Source: Nocardioides gilvus (lineage in GTDB: Bacteria > Actinomycetota > Actinomycetes > Propionibacteriales > Nocardioidaceae). From it: 64,000 nucleotides of DNA. The notes beneath the pieces are model-generated. The model was not told where the DNA came from. It saw only the letters and a program-made list of their open reading frames with translations, and did no database searches. Position numbers and translations under genes: made by a program. Of the stretch, positions 43,739 to 52,703 are shown piece by piece (within the stretch, counting starts at the first letter, position 1; each line of letters opens with the position of its first letter). Location of the stretch: contig NZ_QHKY01000002.1 in assembly GCF_003194605.1 (NCBI RefSeq), forward strand, positions 558,001 to 622,000, given 5' to 3'.

Positions 43739-44733
43739 GCGGGGCTCCCGGGATGGTGGCAACGTACGGTGCGGCCGGCGTGCTCGGTCGGCTCCGGGTC
43801 GACCTCCCAGCAGAGGGCGGTGGCCCGGTCGCACCGGGGCGCGAACGGACAACCGGGGAGCAACTGCGCGCCGCTGACGGTGCCGGGGATGGGCCGCAGC
43901 CGCTCACCTCGTGCCTGGTTGCTGGGCATCGCGGCGAGCAGGGCACGGGTGTAGGGGTGCTGCGGGTCCTCGAAGAGCTGACGTGTCGGCGCCACCTCGA
44001 CCAGCCGGCCGCCGTACATGACCCCGACCCGGTCGCAGACCTGGGCCACGACTCCGAGGTCGTGGGTGACGAGCAGGACCGTGTTGCCCAGACGCTCGCG
44101 CAGGTCGAGCAGGAGACGCAGGACCTGGGCCTGGACCGTGGCGTCCAGGGTCGTGGTCGGCTCGTCGGCCAGCACCAGCGAGGGCTCGCGGGCCAGCACC
44201 GCGACGGCGATCAGCATCCGTTGGAGCTGGCCGCCGGAGAACTGGAAGGGGTAGTCGCCCAGGCGTGCCTTCAGGCCGCCGAGACCGACGTCGGTGAGCA
44301 GCTCGTGCAACCGGGCGTCGTCGACCTCCCCACCGGTGAGCCGGCGCAGCTGGGCTGCGACCGGCGTCACCGGCGAGAGGGAGGTCATCGGACGCTGGGG
44401 GACCAGTCCGATCTCCCGGCCACGCAACCTGCGCATCCGGGACTCGGGCATCGTGAGCAGGTCCGTGCCGTCGAACTCCAGCCGGTCGGCCGTGATCTCG
44501 GACCCGCGCGGCAGCAGCCGCATCAGTGCAGTGACGAGACTGCTCTTGCCGGATCCGGATTCACCGACGAGGCCGAAGACCTCGCCCCGCTCCACCCGGA
44601 ACGAGACGTCCCGTACGGCGGGCAGGAGGCCCCTCGCGGTGCGGTAGGTGACGTCGAGACCGCTCACCTCGAGGAGGGGTCCGGCACCCGTGTCACCGGC
44701 CTGGCCGGCTGGGAGTTCAACGACAGTCCTCAT
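43735..44733 (-). CDS. Oligopeptide-type ABC transporter ATPase (DppD-like)
   Basis: A 332-residue ABC ATPase. Walker A GESGSGKSS is at 57-65, the signature is FSGGQLQR, Walker B is LVLADEPTTTLD and the H-loop is VTHD. The C-terminal CPFAPRCDRATALC cluster matches its partner. It starts one base after the substrate-binding protein's stop codon. Together with the downstream ATPase it forms the heterodimeric motor. Confidence 0.92.
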   Translation of the reverse strand: MRTVVELPAGQAGDTGAGPLLEVSGLDVTYRTARGLLPAVRDVSFRVERGEVFGLVGESGSGKSSLVTALMRLLPRGSEITADRLEFDGTDLLTMPESRMRRLRGREIGLVPQRPMTSLSPVTPVAAQLRRLTGGEVDDARLHELLTDVGLGGLKARLGDYPFQFSGGQLQRMLIAVAVLAREPSLVLADEPTTTLDATVQAQVLRLLLDLRERLGNTVLLVTHDLGVVAQVCDRVGVMYGGRLVEVAPTRQLFEDPQHPYTRALLAAMPSNQARGERLRPIPGTVSGAQLLPGCPFAPRCDRATALCWEVDPEPTEHAGRTVRCHHPGSPA

Positions 44734-44734
44734 G

Positions 44735-46303
44735 TCAGCCCAGACGTCGCAGTGCTGCTGCGTCGAGGCGACCCAGAGCCATCTGGTCGGCGTCCAGAGC
44801 GGTCACGTCGGTGCGCTGCGCGATGATCATGCGCGGGTAGACCGGCGGGATCGCGATGGCGTCCTCGGCGAGGATCTTGTTCACCTGGCGGCTCAGGTCG
44901 GCGCGCTCGGCCGGGTCCGTGGTCGCCCAGGCCTCACCCATGAGGCGGTCGGCCTCCTCGTTCTTGTAGCCGAAGTTCATGGAGTTCGACGACGCGTACG
45001 AGGTGAAGAGCGGGAAGGCGCTGTCGCCGGCGCTGACGCCGGTGACGAAGCTCGTCATCGACATCTGGTAGTCACCCTTGACCCAGTTGGCGGCCCAGGT
45101 GCCGGCGTCGGTGCTGTCGATCGTGGCCTTGATGCCGGCCTTCTCCCAGCCCTGGGCGAGCACCTCGGCCATCTTGACCGTGGCGTCGGAGGAGTTGCTG
45201 ATGGAGAGCTTGAACTCGAAGCCGTCCTCGAGGCCGGCCTCGGCGAGCAGCTCCTTGGCCTTCTCCACGTCAGGGGCGGCGGAGTAGAGGTCGAGCTCGT
45301 CGTCGTGCGCGTCCAGCGCCGGGCCGGCAGGACCCTGGGCCGGGGGTGCGGTGTCGGCGTAGACCAACTCGGAGACGCCCTCACGGTCCATGGCGTGGGC
45401 GAGTGCCTGGCGGACCCGGATGTCGTCGAAGGGAGCCTTGGTGGCGTTGAAGAAGGTCAGCACCGAGATCGGCGCGTCGACGACCTCGACGTTGAGCGAG
45501 TCGTCCTTGTCGAGGGTCGCGACGTTGCTGGCCGGCACGTCGGTCATCACGTCGATCTTGCCCTCACGCAGGTTGACCAGGCGGGTGCCCGCGTTGGGGA
45601 TCGCGCGGAACTCCAGCGTCTCGGGGCCGTCGTACTCCTCGCGGTACTCGTCGTTGCGGGTCAGCTTGACCGACTGGCCCTGCGTGACCTCGCCGAGCTC
45701 GAAGGGGCCCGTGCCGATGGTGGTGTCGTTCTTCTCGAGCACCGATTTGTGGATGATCGGGAGGTTGTTGAGGTGCGAACGCAGCACGCCGTACGGCATC
45801 GCCAGGTTGATCTCGACGGTGCTGTCGCTCTTGGCTTTCGCGTCCTTGACGAAGTAGGCGAAGTAGCTGGTCCAGTCCGTGTACGCCGCCGGGTTGGCGA
45901 CGTGGTTGATCACGGCTGCGACGTGGTCGGCGGTGAGCGGGTCACCGTTGGAGAAGGTGATGCCCTCGGCGAGATCGATGGTCCAGGTCAGACCGTCCTT
46001 CGAGATCTCGGGCTCGGCGGCGGCGAGCAGCGGCTTCGAGTCGTCGCCGGGGGTGTAGAGGGTCTCGACGATCGGGTCGGTCACCCACGCGAGGGCGTTG
46101 GTGGTGGCCACCAGCGGGTTGACGTAGTCGGAGACGGCAGGCATCCCGAAGACCACGTTGCCGCCCTCGACCGGGTCGCCGTCGAACTTGTCGTCGGACT
46201 CGGATGATCCTGATCCGCAGCTCGCCAAGAGCAGGGACGCCGTGGCGACACCGACTCCTGTGATGAGGCGCCGGTAGGACGACTTGGAGGTTGTTGCCTT
46301 CAT
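44735..46303 (-). CDS. ABC transporter substrate-binding lipoprotein, family 5
   Basis: A 522-residue SBP_bac_5 protein. The lipobox is LLASC (C29). Family blocks include GLTWTIDLAEGITFSNGDPLTADHV, broken here as LAEGITFSNGDPLTADHV, and later IRVRQALAHAMDRE. This family binds peptides, nickel, opines, or other small solutes, so the ligand is not fixed by sequence. It captures substrate outside the membrane. Gap to the upstream permease gene is 37 bp. Confidence 0.92.
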   Translation of the reverse strand: MKATTSKSSYRRLITGVGVATASLLLASCGSGSSESDDKFDGDPVEGGNVVFGMPAVSDYVNPLVATTNALAWVTDPIVETLYTPGDDSKPLLAAAEPEISKDGLTWTIDLAEGITFSNGDPLTADHVAAVINHVANPAAYTDWTSYFAYFVKDAKAKSDSTVEINLAMPYGVLRSHLNNLPIIHKSVLEKNDTTIGTGPFELGEVTQGQSVKLTRNDEYREEYDGPETLEFRAIPNAGTRLVNLREGKIDVMTDVPASNVATLDKDDSLNVEVVDAPISVLTFFNATKAPFDDIRVRQALAHAMDREGVSELVYADTAPPAQGPAGPALDAHDDELDLYSAAPDVEKAKELLAEAGLEDGFEFKLSISNSSDATVKMAEVLAQGWEKAGIKATIDSTDAGTWAANWVKGDYQMSMTSFVTGVSAGDSAFPLFTSYASSNSMNFGYKNEEADRLMGEAWATTDPAERADLSRQVNKILAEDAIAIPPVYPRMIIAQRTDVTALDADQMALGRLDAAALRRLG

Positions 46304-46340
46304 GGATTCTCCTGGTGTGGGTGGATGGAGCAGGCAGACG

Positions 46341-47252
46341 TCAGCGCCGTCCCGAGAGCAGACGCTCGACCTCGTCCCCGAGAAGATTGATGCCGATCGT
46401 GACGAGCAGGATCGCGAGACCGGGCAGCACCGAGAGCCACCAGCCGCCGATCATCAGTGAGTTCGTCGCGTCGGAGAGCAGGTTGCCCAGGCTGGCCTGT
46501 GGCGGTTGCATGCCCAGGCCGAGGAAGCTGAGTGCGCTCTCGGCGAAGACCGCGATGCCGACCCACAGGAAGCCCTGGACCAGGACCGGGGGGATGACGT
46601 TGGGAAGCAGCTCGCCGAAGAGGATGTGTCGGCGCGGGACGCCGACGACCCGCAGCGCGTCGACGTACTCCTGCTGCACCTCGACCAGGGTCGCCGCGCG
46701 GGTGACCCGGGCGAAGAAGGGGAGGAAGGAGACGGCCAGCAGCGCGATGACCTTGATCTCCGGGGTGAGCGTGAGCGGGCCGAACTCCGACGAGCCGGTG
46801 CCGGTCATGCCGACCACGAAGAGCGCCAGGATGAAGACGGGCAGCGCCTGGAGCGCCTCCATGATCCGCATCAGGACGTTGTCGAGCCGGGTGCCGCCGC
46901 GGTAGCCGGCGAGCAGACCGATCGGCACCGCCACCACCAGTCCTCCGATGACGCTGCCCAGCGCGACGAAGAGGGAGAGTCGCGCGCCGACCGCCGTACG
47001 GGCGAAGACGTCGCGACCCAGGTCGTCGGTGCCGAACCAGTGGTCGGCGCCGGGGGCCTCGAGCGCGCCACCCGTCCGCTCGTTGGGGTCGAGTGAGATC
47101 AGGGGGCCGAGGAGCGCGAGCAGGCAGAAGGCGATCACGAAGGCCAGCCCGACCCATCCCAGACCGCTGAGGTGGGGGCGCTTGAGCAGGCGGAGCCGAG
47201 CCAGCCGACGGGGACGCTGGGCAGCGCGCAGCGACGTGGAGAGAGAGCTCAT
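46341..47252 (-). CDS. ABC transporter permease (DppC-like)
   Basis: A 303-residue permease with six hydrophobic segments. The N-terminal OppC-type segment is WFGTDDLGRDVFARTAVGAR and the EAA loop is EYVDALRVVGVPRRHILFGELLPN. Its start overlaps the DppB-like stop by 4 bp (ATGA). Confidence 0.93.
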   Translation of the reverse strand: MSSLSTSLRAAQRPRRLARLRLLKRPHLSGLGWVGLAFVIAFCLLALLGPLISLDPNERTGGALEAPGADHWFGTDDLGRDVFARTAVGARLSLFVALGSVIGGLVVAVPIGLLAGYRGGTRLDNVLMRIMEALQALPVFILALFVVGMTGTGSSEFGPLTLTPEIKVIALLAVSFLPFFARVTRAATLVEVQQEYVDALRVVGVPRRHILFGELLPNVIPPVLVQGFLWVGIAVFAESALSFLGLGMQPPQASLGNLLSDATNSLMIGGWWLSVLPGLAILLVTIGINLLGDEVERLLSGRR

Positions 47253-48217
47253 CGCGTCGACCTCTCGAGGAACTGGGCCCGAATGCGCGGGTCAATGGCG
47301 AAGTAGAGGAGGTCGACCACCAGGGTGGCGACCAGGAAGGTGCCCGCGGTCCACACGGTGGCCGCGATCGCCACCGGGTAGTCGTGGGCGAGGAAGGAAC
47401 TCACCACCAGCTGGCCGACGCCGGGGACGTTGAAGACGTTCTCGATCAGCACGGCGCCGCCGATGAAGGTGCCGAGCATCATGCCGATCACGGTGACCGT
47501 CGGGATCACTGCGTTGCGCAGCGCGATCCGGGAGAGGATCGTGCGCTCGTTGAGGCCGAGCGACCTCCCGAAGGTGACGTGGTCAGCGTCCAGGGCCTCG
47601 ATCATCGACGTACGCAGGGTGCGGGCGATGACGCCGGCCGCGCTGATGCCGAGGGTGAAGGCGGGCAGGACGATGGACCGCAGGTGCTCACCCACGCCCT
47701 CGTCCCAGGTGGCCCAACCGGAGCTGGGCAGCACGCCGGGGACGTACAGGCCGAAGACGAGGACCAGGATCAGGCCGAGCCAGAAACTCGGCACCGAGAG
47801 GGCGACGACGCTGCCGACCCGGACCACGGCGTCCAGCGCGCGGCCGCGGCGGGCGGCGGCGAGAGCGCCGGCCAGCATGCCGATCGCGGTCCAGACGACG
47901 AAGGCCACCAGGCCGAGCTCGAGCGTCACCAGCATGCGGTCGGCCAGGAGTTCCGAGACGGGGGTGCCGGTGGTGAGCGAGCTGCCGAGGTCCAGGGTCA
48001 GGATGCTGCCCACGAAGGTCAGGTACTGGGCCCAGAGCGGGCGGTCCAGACCGAGTTGCGCCAGGACCGCGGCACGCTTCTCGGGGGTGGGGTTGTTGCC
48101 CAGGTAGGCGGTCTCCGGGCCACCCGGCGCCGCGTGCAGCATCAGGAAGACCATGGTGAGCACGAGCAGGAGGACCACTGCGGCGCCACCGGCGCGTCTT
48201 ATCGCGTAGGACAGCAT
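47249..48217 (-). CDS. ABC transporter permease (DppB-like), first gene of the operon
   Basis: A 322-residue permease. The family start is MLSYAIRRAGGAAVVLLLV, with HAAPGGPETAYLGNNPTPE after it, and the EAA-type loop is DHVTFGRSLGLNERTILSRIALRNAVIP. ATG 48217 with a GAGAGGGGG just upstream. First gene of a seven-gene operon running to 41204, with a GntR-type operator in its leader. Confidence 0.93.
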   Translation of the reverse strand: MLSYAIRRAGGAAVVLLLVLTMVFLMLHAAPGGPETAYLGNNPTPEKRAAVLAQLGLDRPLWAQYLTFVGSILTLDLGSSLTTGTPVSELLADRMLVTLELGLVAFVVWTAIGMLAGALAAARRGRALDAVVRVGSVVALSVPSFWLGLILVLVFGLYVPGVLPSSGWATWDEGVGEHLRSIVLPAFTLGISAAGVIARTLRTSMIEALDADHVTFGRSLGLNERTILSRIALRNAVIPTVTVIGMMLGTFIGGAVLIENVFNVPGVGQLVVSSFLAHDYPVAIAATVWTAGTFLVATLVVDLLYFAIDPRIRAQFLERSTR

Positions 48218-48238
48218 GTTCTCCCCCTCTCAGGACTT

Positions 48239-48255
48239 GTTCCGCTTTGTGGAAC
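48239..48255 (-). promoter_or_regulatory. GntR-type operator before the ABC operon
   Basis: GTTCC and GGAAC flank GCTTTGT. Read on the minus strand the core is TTCCACAAAGCGGAA, identical at 12 of 15 positions to the site at the GntR gene (40279-40293). TAACGT (minus strand, 48273-48268) is the likely -10, so the site lies just past the start point, a repressor position. Confidence 0.7.
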
Positions 48256-48457
48256 GTGGTTTCGGTCACGTTAGGAGACATTTTGTCGGGTGGGAAGAAA
48301 GTCGGACAAATGGCGAAAGGGCCGGCCCAGCCGGATTCCGTGCACGTTTCGTCGGCACGGCGTCTCACTCCCGGAGACCTCGGCACGTGTCCCTACCGGC
48401 CCGCCTCTTGAGCCGTTACCGTCGGGCAACTTCTCGCCCACCTCAGGAGCAGGCTGC

Positions 48458-50311
48458 ATGCCGAAGGTCCGCGCACTTCCCGTCCTCAGCACGTTGACCG
48501 CTGCGGGCCTCGCCCTCAACGCGCGCAACCTGCGCGGACGGGCGCTCAACCTGTCCGCGCTCACGCCGGTGACTGCCGGCACCGTCGACACCGACGGCTG
48601 GCGCGTCATCGCTGCGACCGGAGTCGAGCTGCACCCCGACACGCTCCCCGCAGCCGTGGCCTGGGCGACCGAGCACGACATGGACGCCCTCGACCTGGTC
48701 CCCGCCGACCTGCCGGTCGCCCGGGCGCTGGAGCTGCTCGGTCAGGTGGACCCGGCGAAGTACCGCAGTGACCCGTTGACCCAGGGGCGCACGGCCGGAC
48801 ATGCCCTGGTCGTCCGCGAGGAGGTTGCCGAGCGCGCCGGGGTGCCCACGGGTCCGGTCTCGCCCGCGGCGCTGATCGACGCCGTACGTCAACTGAAGCG
48901 GTTCGCTCCGCGCAGCAGCGACCTCGTGGTGGCCTGGGCCGAGCGCGCCGTCGACCTGTCGCCCGACGAGCAGCTGGAGGCGCAGCGTACGTTCTTCGAC
49001 CGCTACGGCACGATCAACCTGACGGCCTTCGCCGCCCAGATGGCCGTGCTCGGCGCGGGCGCGCTGACGTCGCGGCGCACAGGTCTGGCCGCGTTGGCTG
49101 CCTACGAACTGCAGCCGGCGCTCGTGCTGCGCGGCAAGCCGGGTGGTCTGGCGCCGCGTGACCTGGCCCGACAGAGCGCCACCCGCTGGGTGCGCGAGGT
49201 CGGACGCCTGGCCGGGCTGCTGCGTGCAGAGGCCCCGCGGGCGCGGTCCCTCGAGCTGTCCGACGCACTTCGCCCCGAGTACGCGGCAGAGATCGCCCTG
49301 GGGACCGACCGCTTCTTCGAGGCGCCGGTGGACAAGTGCCGGTGGTGTGGCTCGACGGAGCTCAGCTGCCTGCTCACCACGCCCGACCTGATCCAGCACA
49401 AGCCGGGCACCTTCCGGCTCGACGAGTGCGGCAGTTGCGGCCACGTCTTCCAGAACCCGCGCCTCTCGCCCGAGGGCCTCGACTTCTACTACAAGGACTG
49501 TTACGACGGCTTCGGCGGCAGCGAGATGGAGCGACTCTTCGCCTCCGAGCGGTCCGAGTACGAGGGCCGCGCCGCCATGGTGCACGCCGTCGATCCCTCC
49601 CCCGAGCGGTGGCTGGACGTGGGCAGCGGGCACGCGCACTTCTGCCTGATCGCGCGCGACCAGTTCCCCGAGACCTCCTTCGAGGGCCTCGACCTGGGCG
49701 ACGTGATCGACGAGGCCGCTGACCGTGGCTGGATCGACCGCGCCTACCGGGGTCAGTTCCCCGACGTCGCCCCCGAGCTCGCTGGCCAGTTCGACGTGGT
49801 GAGCATGCACCACTATCTCGAGCACACCCGCGAGCCTGCCGAGGAGCTCGACGCCGCCGTGACCGCGCTCCGGCCCGGTGGCCTGCTGATGATCGAGGTG
49901 CCTGACCCGGAGTCGCCGACGGGGCGTGTCCTGGGCCGCTACTGGATGCCGTGGCTCCAGCCCCAGCACCAGCAGTTCATCTCGATCGGTCGACTGGAGG
50001 AAGCCCTGGTGGAGCGCGGCTTCACCGTGCTGGACCGTTATCGCGCCAAGCCGGTCCCCGGTCTCGACACCGTGGCCGCCGGTTGGTTCGCCGCCGGTCA
50101 CGTGGTGCCGCGTCCCTGGATGCCGTGGCGACGTCGTCCCACGGTGGCCGACCGGGCGGCACGGGTCGCGACGCTGGCAGCAGCGATCCCGGCGACCACG
50201 GCCGCTGCGCTCGTGGCCCAGGTGAGCGGCCCGAAGGGCGAGGACACTCCCGGCAGCGCGTTCCGGGTGCTGGCCCGCCTGGACGGCCCGACGGCCCCGA
50301 TCACCCAGTAG
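48458..50311 (+). CDS. Class I SAM-dependent methyltransferase with zinc-binding motif
   Basis: A 617-residue protein. The N-terminal half (about 1-290) is of unknown fold. A CRWCGSTEL...DECGSCGHVF pair of CxxC motifs marks a zinc-binding segment (about 293-330). The Rossmann methyltransferase begins at WLDVGSGHAHF (motif I), with FDVVSMHHYLEH and a LRPGGLLMIEVPDPES motif. This arrangement is common in sugar or lipid C-methyltransferases. Start ATG 48458 has CAGGAG at 8 nt; the longer frame from 48290 lacks a start signal. Confidence 0.8.
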   Translation: MPKVRALPVLSTLTAAGLALNARNLRGRALNLSALTPVTAGTVDTDGWRVIAATGVELHPDTLPAAVAWATEHDMDALDLVPADLPVARALELLGQVDPAKYRSDPLTQGRTAGHALVVREEVAERAGVPTGPVSPAALIDAVRQLKRFAPRSSDLVVAWAERAVDLSPDEQLEAQRTFFDRYGTINLTAFAAQMAVLGAGALTSRRTGLAALAAYELQPALVLRGKPGGLAPRDLARQSATRWVREVGRLAGLLRAEAPRARSLELSDALRPEYAAEIALGTDRFFEAPVDKCRWCGSTELSCLLTTPDLIQHKPGTFRLDECGSCGHVFQNPRLSPEGLDFYYKDCYDGFGGSEMERLFASERSEYEGRAAMVHAVDPSPERWLDVGSGHAHFCLIARDQFPETSFEGLDLGDVIDEAADRGWIDRAYRGQFPDVAPELAGQFDVVSMHHYLEHTREPAEELDAAVTALRPGGLLMIEVPDPESPTGRVLGRYWMPWLQPQHQQFISIGRLEEALVERGFTVLDRYRAKPVPGLDTVAAGWFAAGHVVPRPWMPWRRRPTVADRAARVATLAAAIPATTAAALVAQVSGPKGEDTPGSAFRVLARLDGPTAPITQ

Positions 50312-50316
50312 CCCTC

Positions 50317-51207
50317 ATGGCTGAACGACCGGACGGGGACGTCGACGCCTTCGAGGCCGAGCGACCTCGCCTGGTCGCCCTGGCGACCCGCATGCTGGGC
50401 GACCACGCCGAGGCCGAGGACGTCGTCCAGCAGGCGTGGTTGCGTCTGGATCGGGTCGCGGAGGCCGTCGACTCGCTGCCCGCCTGGCTGACCACGGTGA
50501 CCTCGCGGCTCTGCCTGGACCGGCTCAAGTCGCGTACGCCCCGACCCGACGGAGAGATCACCGAAGACCACCTGCTCGCGGGCTCGCCGCTCGGCTCAGG
50601 CGTCTCGACGACGCCCGCCGATCCCGCTGACCACGCCGCGCTGGCAGATGCCGTCGGCGCCGCGCTGCACGTGGTGCTCGACCGCCTCACCCCGAGCGAA
50701 CGGGTCGCCTTCGTGCTCCACGACAGCTTCGGCTTCGAGTTCTCGACGATCGCTGCCGTGCTCGACACGACACCGGGCGCAGCCCGCAAACTGGCCTCGC
50801 GGGCCCGTGCGAAGGTGGCGCAACCGGCCGCCGCCGACGCACTCGCCGAGTGGGAGGTCGTCGATGCCTTCATGGCTGCGGCGCGCGAGGGAGACTTCGC
50901 CCGGCTGCTCACCCTGCTCGCCCCCGACGCGGTCGTACGCGCCGACGAGGCCGCCGCCGAAGCCGGCACGCCTGCGCACATCGACGGACGCGACGACGTG
51001 GCGGCCTTCTTCAACGGCTCGGCCCACGCCGCCCTCCCGGTCTTCGTCGCAGACGCCCCCGGCTCGGCGTGGTTCCACCGCGGCGAGGCCAGGGTGGTCT
51101 TCGACTTCACGGTCGCCGACGGGCGGGTGCAGGCGATCACCTTCCGCGCCGACCCGGAGACCTTGACCCGGGTCGTACGCCGCGACGGAGGAGCCCGTCG
51201 GCCCTGA
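50317..51207 (+). CDS. ECF sigma factor with SnoaL-like C-terminal domain (SigJ/ECF41-like)
   Basis: A 296-residue ECF sigma factor. Region 2 (about 10-75) has LATRMLGDHAEAEDVVQQAWLR. Region 4 (about 115-165) has FEFSTIAAVLDTTPGAARKLASRAR. A SnoaL-like/NTF2 extension (about 185-290) follows. This extension is typical of SigJ/ECF41 factors and usually sets the activity without a separate anti-sigma. It starts 6 bp after the methyltransferase stop. Confidence 0.9.
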   Translation: MAERPDGDVDAFEAERPRLVALATRMLGDHAEAEDVVQQAWLRLDRVAEAVDSLPAWLTTVTSRLCLDRLKSRTPRPDGEITEDHLLAGSPLGSGVSTTPADPADHAALADAVGAALHVVLDRLTPSERVAFVLHDSFGFEFSTIAAVLDTTPGAARKLASRARAKVAQPAAADALAEWEVVDAFMAAAREGDFARLLTLLAPDAVVRADEAAAEAGTPAHIDGRDDVAAFFNGSAHAALPVFVADAPGSAWFHRGEARVVFDFTVADGRVQAITFRADPETLTRVVRRDGGARRP

Positions 51208-51295
51208 GCACCGAGAAGACCCGGTCACATCCGGACAGTGCCGATCGTCAACGGAGCAGAGACAGAGCAGAGAACCGATCCACGGAGGAATCACC

Positions 51296-51523
51296 ATGAA
51301 GACCATGACCTGCCAGCAGCTCGGCGGCCCCTGCGACCTGGCACACCGCGGCGAGACTGCCGATGACGTGATCGCCGCCCAGGACAAGCACCTCAAGACC
51401 ATCGGCGACGAGGCGCACGAGCCCGCCCGCAAGGACATGAAGGGTCGCTGGTTGCACCCCAAGAAGTCGCTCGGGTGGTACCGCGACATGCAGCAGGCGT
51501 TCGCCGACCTGCCCGAGGACTGA
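51296..51523 (+). CDS. DUF1059-like small protein
   Basis: A 75-residue protein. The start MTCQQLGGPCDLAHRGET matches the DUF1059 pattern CxxLGxxCDxxxxGET. A C-terminal extension contains WYRDMQQAFADLPED. AGGAATCACC precedes the ATG at 51296. Function of the family is unknown. Confidence 0.72.
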   Translation: MKTMTCQQLGGPCDLAHRGETADDVIAAQDKHLKTIGDEAHEPARKDMKGRWLHPKKSLGWYRDMQQAFADLPED

Positions 51524-51567
51524 CCCGGGGGAGCAGGGCGTGGGGTCACGCCGCCTAACCTCGTCGC

Positions 51568-52605
51568 GTGACCTCACAGCAGTGGACCAACGGACTGATC
51601 GCGGTGGTGATCGGCTCCATCGTGGCCGTCCTGCTGCTCGTGCCGGTCGCTGCCGTCCTCTACCGGCGTCGCGGCGAGATGACCTTCGGCGCGCTGGTGG
51701 TGCTGCTCGCGGCGGGGGTCTACGGGGTCGCGCTGTGGACGTACACGCTGGTGCCCTTCCCGGCCACCGTCGACTACACGTGCGCCAGCCCGATCCTCGA
51801 GCCCTTCCAGTCCTTCCGGGAGTTGCGCGCCAACGGCGTACGCACCCCGCAGCTCCTCGCCTCCAACGCCTACTTCTGGCAGACCGCCCTCAACGTCGCC
51901 CTCTTCGTGCCGTTCGGCTACTTCGTACGTCGCGTGCTGGGCGGAGGCATCTTCGTCGCAGCGGTCATGGGGTTCACCACCTCGCTGCTCATCGAGGCCA
52001 CCCAGCTGACAGGCGTGTGGGGCATCTTCCGTTGCGCCTACCGCTTCTTCGAGCTCGACGACCTGATGACCAACACCGCAGGTGCCGTGATCGGTTCGAT
52101 CCTCTCGATCGCCCTGGTGAGCGGTCGCTCGGGGGGGACGGGGCGCGTTCCCGCCCGGCCCGCGCACGTCACCCTCGGCCGGCGCTGGATGGGCCTGGTC
52201 TGTGACCTGCTGTGGACCGTGGGCACCAGCGTCGCGGTGAGCGTCGCCTTCCGGGTCTGGCACCAGTACGGCCCCGGCGACGAGGCCGCTCTCGGGGGGC
52301 GCCTGGAGGCGTGGCTCGGCTGGACGGTGGCGGCCGCCCTTCAGGGGCTCGTGGTGATCGGAGCGGGACGCACCCTGGGTGAGTGGACGGTCGCGCTGCG
52401 CACGGAGGCGCTGCGACCGAGGCTGGTGCTCCTCAGTCGCCTCGGCAAGTACGTGCTCGGCGTGGGCGGCTTCATTGCGCTGGCGGCCTGGGACGGACCC
52501 GCGTGGGCCCTGCCGGCGTTTCTCGTCGTCACGGTGCTGGGCACGCTGCCACCAGGTCACGTGGGCCTGTCGAACTGGCTCGCCGGACTGCGATTGCGCA
52601 CCTGA
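51568..52605 (+). CDS. VanZ-RDD fusion membrane protein
   Basis: A 345-residue membrane protein. The N-terminal VanZ-like part (about 1-190) has NVALFVPFGYFVRR, IEATQLTG and FELDDLMTNTAGAVIG. The second part (from about 195) is RDD-like: RRWMGLVCDLLW and a WTVALRTEAL block. Such fusions are common in Nocardioides and Streptomyces; VanZ homologues can give low-level glycopeptide tolerance. GTG 51568 lies 7 nt after TAACCT, so it is likely leaderless. Confidence 0.85.
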   Translation: MTSQQWTNGLIAVVIGSIVAVLLLVPVAAVLYRRRGEMTFGALVVLLAAGVYGVALWTYTLVPFPATVDYTCASPILEPFQSFRELRANGVRTPQLLASNAYFWQTALNVALFVPFGYFVRRVLGGGIFVAAVMGFTTSLLIEATQLTGVWGIFRCAYRFFELDDLMTNTAGAVIGSILSIALVSGRSGGTGRVPARPAHVTLGRRWMGLVCDLLWTVGTSVAVSVAFRVWHQYGPGDEAALGGRLEAWLGWTVAAALQGLVVIGAGRTLGEWTVALRTEALRPRLVLLSRLGKYVLGVGGFIALAAWDGPAWALPAFLVVTVLGTLPPGHVGLSNWLAGLRLRT

Positions 52606-52703
52606 GGGAACTGGTCCGCGCGAGGGGGTTTACGCGAGCCCTGATTCGGGTGCAGTCTCAGTCTTGGTCGGGACCCTCCCGGTCATTCTCGGGAGGTGGA
52701 GCA

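Noticed and set aside
48443..50101. 552-residue minus-strand frame across the methyltransferase gene
   Set aside because: Antisense to a gene with SAM and zinc motifs; no start signal.
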